From Temnopleurus reevesii (taxonomy: Eukaryota; Echinodermata; Echinoidea; Temnopleuroida; Temnopleuridae), in assembly GCA_036244855.1 (NCBI GenBank), contig BQKZ01002883.1, positions 32,529-43,688 on the forward strand: a stretch of DNA of 11,160 nucleotides, written 5' to 3'. This document shows, one piece after another, positions 1 to 11,160 of this stretch (within the stretch, counting starts at the first letter, position 1; each line of letters opens with the position of its first letter). Below the pieces are notes generated by a model. That model was not told the origin of the DNA and did not search any database. It worked only from the letters and a program-made list of their open reading frames with translations. The translations under genes were made by a program, and so were the position numbers.

Positions 1-10241
<10,241 letters not shown>

Positions 10242-10844
10242 CTGAATATAGATCAAACAGGAAGAAGCATTCAGATTATACAGGGTAGCCCATTAAAAGA
10301 CTAACATTGTATTTCAAAGATTTACACACATCCCACCTGAGCTCAAAATCCCTAAAGATCTTCAGTATCAAATACAAAGGGCATATACCTGCCAACCCTT
10401 AAACCAATTCAGGACAGCAATAATTTTGCAGCAAATTCAATCACTATTCCTTCCCTAAATTGGCAACACTTATTCAAAATTTTGAATTCTCTTCTTTTTT
10501 TTTTTATTTCAATTACATATCATGCCACCAAATGAAATCATCACCCTAAAATGTTTTAAGACATTAAAATTTGCCAATCTATGTGAGAACTAAGGATTTT
10601 TTAAGTGTTTAATATACTGTCATTTTTAAAAATTTGTGAGGATATCAGTGATCATTTTCATTAAAAAAATTCTCTGTGGCAAATGGCATATGGTGGCACA
10701 GTAGGATGGTGAAATTTGGTGTAGATTTTTTGTTCTCTTTCCTCTTTATGCACCTGGAATATTTTTAAGAGCACTACATCAAAGCTACATGTATTGAACC
10801 AAAACACAAAATGTGTTTTATCGTCCTGAAAGGGAATATAATAC
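10242..10844 (-). other. Intron, mostly unremarkable
   Basis: The first ~150 bp belong to duplication unit B. From 10390 on it is AT-rich with a T run near 10496 and no support for genes; the minus-strand open frame over 10661-10918 has no recognisable protein features apart from the possible 15-nt exon it covers. Confidence 0.6.
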
Positions 10845-10859
10845 CTTAGTCCTGGGTTG
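10845..10859 (-). CDS. Possible 15-nt micro-exon (phase 2-2)
   Basis: Minus-strand atatgattttag|CAACCCAGGACTAAG|GTATTA gives a 15-nt segment that keeps the CFAP46 phase and would encode N-P-G-L plus a split codon. It lies upstream of the duplicated 48-nt exons, where more linker exons would be expected. So short a segment can satisfy these rules by chance, so this is a suggestion only. Confidence 0.25.
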
Positions 10860-11057
10860 CTAAAATCATATTTTATAGAAGGCAAAAACCTTGTTCTCAC
10901 CAAAAACTTAGAAAACACACATGGAAGAACAATACCAACATTATCTTATTTTTTTATACGAAAATGTTCAATTCATTGTTTTCTATCAAATAAAATCTTA
11001 CTAAATACTTAAGATAAAATCTTATTGGCTGGCAGGTAGGAAAAGTTCCAGAAAAAA

Positions 11058-11160
11058 AATTAAATAGAGCACAATATGTTGATGACAAGGGAAAATCAAC
11101 AGATAATTTGAATGAGAGATAACTCAAAGACCCCAGCTTAACCATGAATTCAAACCAGTT
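11058..11160. repeat. Start of a third copy of the exon-bearing tandem unit (cut by the window end)
   Basis: At 11063, taaatagagcacaatatgttgatgac matches caaatagagcacaaaaatgttgatga at 10120. Further on, aatttgaatgagagataa matches atttcaatgagaaaaata, and aaagaccccagcttaaccat resembles aaagacccaggtaccgtt at 9498, which precedes the exon copy at 9550. The window ends before the position where an exon copy would lie. Confidence 0.5.

Noticed and set aside
10661..10918. An 85-residue minus-strand open frame
   Set aside because: No domain or conserved motif; apart from a possible 15-nt micro-exon inside it, it looks like a chance open frame in an intron.

Overview
The window is eukaryotic genomic DNA from inside one large, intron-rich gene on the minus strand. 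Eight short exons (97-191 nt, near 50% GC) sit in AT-rich introns with GT-AG borders. Joined 5' to 3' on the minus strand they keep one reading frame for 1014 nt (338 codons) and encode part of CFAP46 (FAP46/TTC40), a tetratricopeptide-type protein of the C1d projection of the ciliary central pair. I identified it by matching the translation to human CFAP46 from memory (W-N-x-C-L-P-L-L-Q, L-L-R-C-Q-V-H, L-x-P-D-A-F, R-F-C-L-L-Y-D). The segment corresponds very roughly to human residues 300-600. Start and stop codons lie outside the window. The repeat content fits a marine invertebrate deuterostome, most likely an echinoderm such as a sea urchin, but the species is not proven.

Layout from high to low coordinates, the direction of transcription: (1) 10845-6801 holds candidate small exons of 15, 48, 48, 36 and 60 nt. 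All have phase 2 at both ends, so each can be included or skipped without changing frame, and they lead in frame into the first firm exon at 5379. They would encode a Ser/Thr/Asp/Pro-rich insertion that I do not recall in human CFAP46. The two 48-nt exons are a tandem duplication, and the start of another repeat unit is visible at the right edge. (2) 5379-3785 holds three conserved exons. The middle one (4460-4558) has an in-frame TAG. (3) 3107-203 holds five further conserved exons, all intact.

The introns hold most of the mobile DNA. There are three copies of a ~177-bp palindromic MITE with TIR GGGGTGTTGCTC (TTA target duplication on the best copy), a 317-bp foldback element with ~63-bp arms, a 107-bp inverted repeat flanked by TCGA, a dispersed repeat at the left edge ending in an ACGG tract, and a ~170-bp tandem repeat carrying decayed copies of a real exon's donor end. 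I see no rRNA, tRNA, CRISPR array, promoter, second gene or transposase ORF. The points most worth checking are the nonsense codon and the duplicated small-exon cassette.
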